Positions 5,858-7,468 of a stretch of DNA of 7,468 nucleotides are shown here, piece after piece. The first letter of the stretch is position 1; every line of letters begins with the position of its first letter. A model generated the notes under the pieces. That model saw only the letters and a list, made by a program, of their open reading frames with translations, was not told where the DNA came from and did no database searches. Origin of the DNA: Bacteroidota bacterium (GTDB taxonomy: Bacteria; Bacteroidota; Bacteroidia; NS11-12g; UBA9320); NCBI GenBank assembly GCA_003485825.1, contig DNHN01000042.1, forward strand, positions 1 through 7,468, in the 5' to 3' direction. Both the position numbers and the translations under genes were made by a program.

Positions 5858-7468
5858 CTAACTCAACCCCGTAATCACACCGTTATTATCGATGTCCATA
5901 CCTTCACTTGCAGGTACCGCAGGTAGTCCTGGCATACGCATCATATTCCCAAGGATTGGGATAAGGAATCCTGCTCCGGCGGCTATTTCAAACTCACGTA
6001 CCGTAATTCTAAACCCTGTAGGACGACCAGTTAGCTTGTCATTATCAGAAAATGATTTTTGCGTCTTGGCCATACAGATGGGTAAATGGTCTAGACCTAG
6101 TTTAGCAATGGTTCTAAGGCCAGCCTCTGCTTTAGCAGCGTAATCCACACCATCTGCTCCGTATATTTCTTTGGCTATGGTTTCTATTTTTTCTTTTACA
6201 GGAGCGTTCCAGTCATAGAGTTGTTTGAAGTCACTTTTGCCGCTTTCTATTTCTGCTACTACCGCTTTGGCTAAATCAGCGGTTCCAGCTCCACCGTCTG
6301 CCCACCCTTTGCTTAGTACAGCTTTTACGCCTATGCTTGCACATTTTTCTATGAGCCAATCTATTTCTTCTTGGCTGTCAGTATAGAAATTATTGATGGC
6401 TACCACACGTTGCAATCCGAACTTACCCATATTTTCTATGTGCTTTTCTAGGTTTTCAAATCCGGCTTTTACTCTGTCTAGGTTAGCGTCGTTGTACTCA
6501 TCTGCTGGCGAACCACCGTGATGACGAAGCGCTCTGATGGTCGCTACTATGACTACTGCTTTTGGCTTTAGGCCTGCGTATCCACATTTGATGTCTAAGA
6601 ATTTCTCAGCTCCTAAGTCTGCACCGAATCCTGCTTCTGTTACTACGTAGTCAGACAGACTCATACCCATTTTGGTAGCGATGATTGTATTGGTTCCTTG
6701 AGCTATGTTCGCAAAAGGTCCACCGTGTATGATCGCTGGATTATGCTCTAGTGTCTGTACTAGATTCGGTTTGATAGCATCTTTGAGTAAAAGTGTCATG
6801 GCATTTTGTGCATTTAGATCTCTCGCATATACCGGTTTTCTATCAAAAGTGTATCCTATGAAGATGCTGCCTAGTTTCTCTTTTAAATCGTCAATGTCTT
6901 TCGCCATACACAGTATCGCCATGACCTCACTAGCTGCAGTGATGTTGAATCCATCTTGACGTGGAATACCATTTCCTGTGCCGCCTAGTCCGATAGTAAT
7001 ATCACGAAGAGCGCGGTCATTCATGTCTATCACGCGTTTCCAGATGATGGTCCGTGGATCTATTCCTAAGCTGCGCGTCTTGCTTTGTATGTTGTTATCT
7101 ATAAGTGCACTCAGTAGATTGTTTGCTTTTTCTATTGCCCCAAAATCACCTGTAAAGTGGAGATTAATATCTTCCATAGGCACTACCTGCGAGTGACCTC
7201 CACCTGCAGCACCACCTTTTATCCCAAAAACAGGACCCAGTGATGGCTCACGAAGAACCACAACAGATTTTTTACCAATTTTATTCAAGCCTTCATTTAA
7301 TCCTATAGAAACCGTGGTTTTCCCTTCACCAGCCGGAGTTGGGGTAAGTGCAGTTACTAAAATTAGATTACTCTGTGCTATTTTATCCTCATTGATGAGG
7401 TTCAAAGGCAGTTTAGCTTTATACTTACCATATTGCTCAAGGTCATTTTGGTCAATATTCAGCTTAGC
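5858..7468 (-). CDS. fhs: Formate--tetrahydrofolate ligase, N-terminus beyond window end
   Basis: The enzyme joins formate to tetrahydrofolate using ATP, giving 10-formyl-tetrahydrofolate for purine synthesis and initiator tRNA formylation; it is a cytoplasmic homotetramer. The frame is open to the last base of the window. The visible part begins AKLNIDQNDLEQYGKYKAKL, a normal N-terminal segment, so the TTG at 7405 is internal. 536 codons are visible against about 556 in the family, so roughly 20 residues are missing. The nucleotide-binding loop TPTPAGEGKTTVSIGL is at about visible residues 42-57. The family signature LREPSLGPVFGIKGGAAGGG then HSQVVPMEDINLHFTGD follows. The C-terminus has MMRMPGLPAVPASEGMDID and ends GVITGLS, as usual for the family. 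It converges with the methyltransferase region. No strong terminator is seen after its stop. Confidence 0.97.
   Translation of the reverse strand, partial: AKLNIDQNDLEQYGKYKAKLPLNLINEDKIAQSNLILVTALTPTPAGEGKTTVSIGLNEGLNKIGKKSVVVLREPSLGPVFGIKGGAAGGGHSQVVPMEDINLHFTGDFGAIEKANNLLSALIDNNIQSKTRSLGIDPRTIIWKRVIDMNDRALRDITIGLGGTGNGIPRQDGFNITAASEVMAILCMAKDIDDLKEKLGSIFIGYTFDRKPVYARDLNAQNAMTLLLKDAIKPNLVQTLEHNPAIIHGGPFANIAQGTNTIIATKMGMSLSDYVVTEAGFGADLGAEKFLDIKCGYAGLKPKAVVIVATIRALRHHGGSPADEYNDANLDRVKAGFENLEKHIENMGKFGLQRVVAINNFYTDSQEEIDWLIEKCASIGVKAVLSKGWADGGAGTADLAKAVVAEIESGKSDFKQLYDWNAPVKEKIETIAKEIYGADGVDYAAKAEAGLRTIAKLGLDHLPICMAKTQKSFSDNDKLTGRPTGFRITVREFEIAAGAGFLIPILGNMMRMPGLPAVPASEGMDIDNNGVITGLS

Noticed and set aside
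5892..7196. Plus-strand frames inside fhs
   Set aside because: All lie opposite the conserved ligase coding sequence and have no recognisable motifs or promoters.

Overview
The window reads as chromosomal DNA of a member of the Bacteroidota, with a moderate-to-low GC content. Three things point there: promoters of the TTG / TAnnTTTG type instead of -35/-10 boxes, two lineage-typical proteins of unknown function (a DUF2480-type protein and a secreted 'ezrin-like' coiled-coil/SPOR-like protein), and few Shine-Dalgarno sequences. I cannot name the genus.

Layout. Positions 1-1640 (+) hold the 3' three quarters of pyruvate kinase (pyk, cut by the window start), overlapped by one base by a DUF2480-type gene. 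A bidirectional hairpin terminator follows at 1643-1667. Positions 1690-2280 (-) encode the exported coiled-coil protein. A short divergent intergenic region with a good Bacteroidota promoter leads into fumC (2393-3796, +), and a class I SAM-dependent methyltransferase gene starts three bases after it (3800-4444). Positions 5858-7468 (-) encode formate--tetrahydrofolate ligase (fhs), whose N-terminus lies beyond the window end. These are ordinary metabolic genes: glycolysis, TCA cycle and one-carbon metabolism.

The unusual part is 4337-5434. The last ~108 bp of the methyltransferase gene are present three times: once in the intact gene (4337-4444), once as a decayed copy with a 14-bp deletion and two nonsense codons (4576-4669), and once as a 5'-truncated copy that is still open in frame (5223-5309). 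A complete RelE/ParE-type toxin-antitoxin operon on the minus strand (4672-5189) sits exactly between the second and third copies. The intact gene and the third copy are each followed, at nearly equal spacing, by a second homologous block with GACCCC/GGGGTC and AACCC/GGGTT hairpins (4461-4567 and 5329-5434). The best promoter for the toxin-antitoxin operon takes its TTG box from the first bases of the third copy. The layout suggests either repeated insertion at the methyltransferase 3' end, with each arrival supplying a new gene end, or the wreck of a tandem methyltransferase array colonised by a toxin-antitoxin module.

Positions 5435-5857 hold no convincing gene. There is only a possible small membrane-protein remnant on the minus strand.
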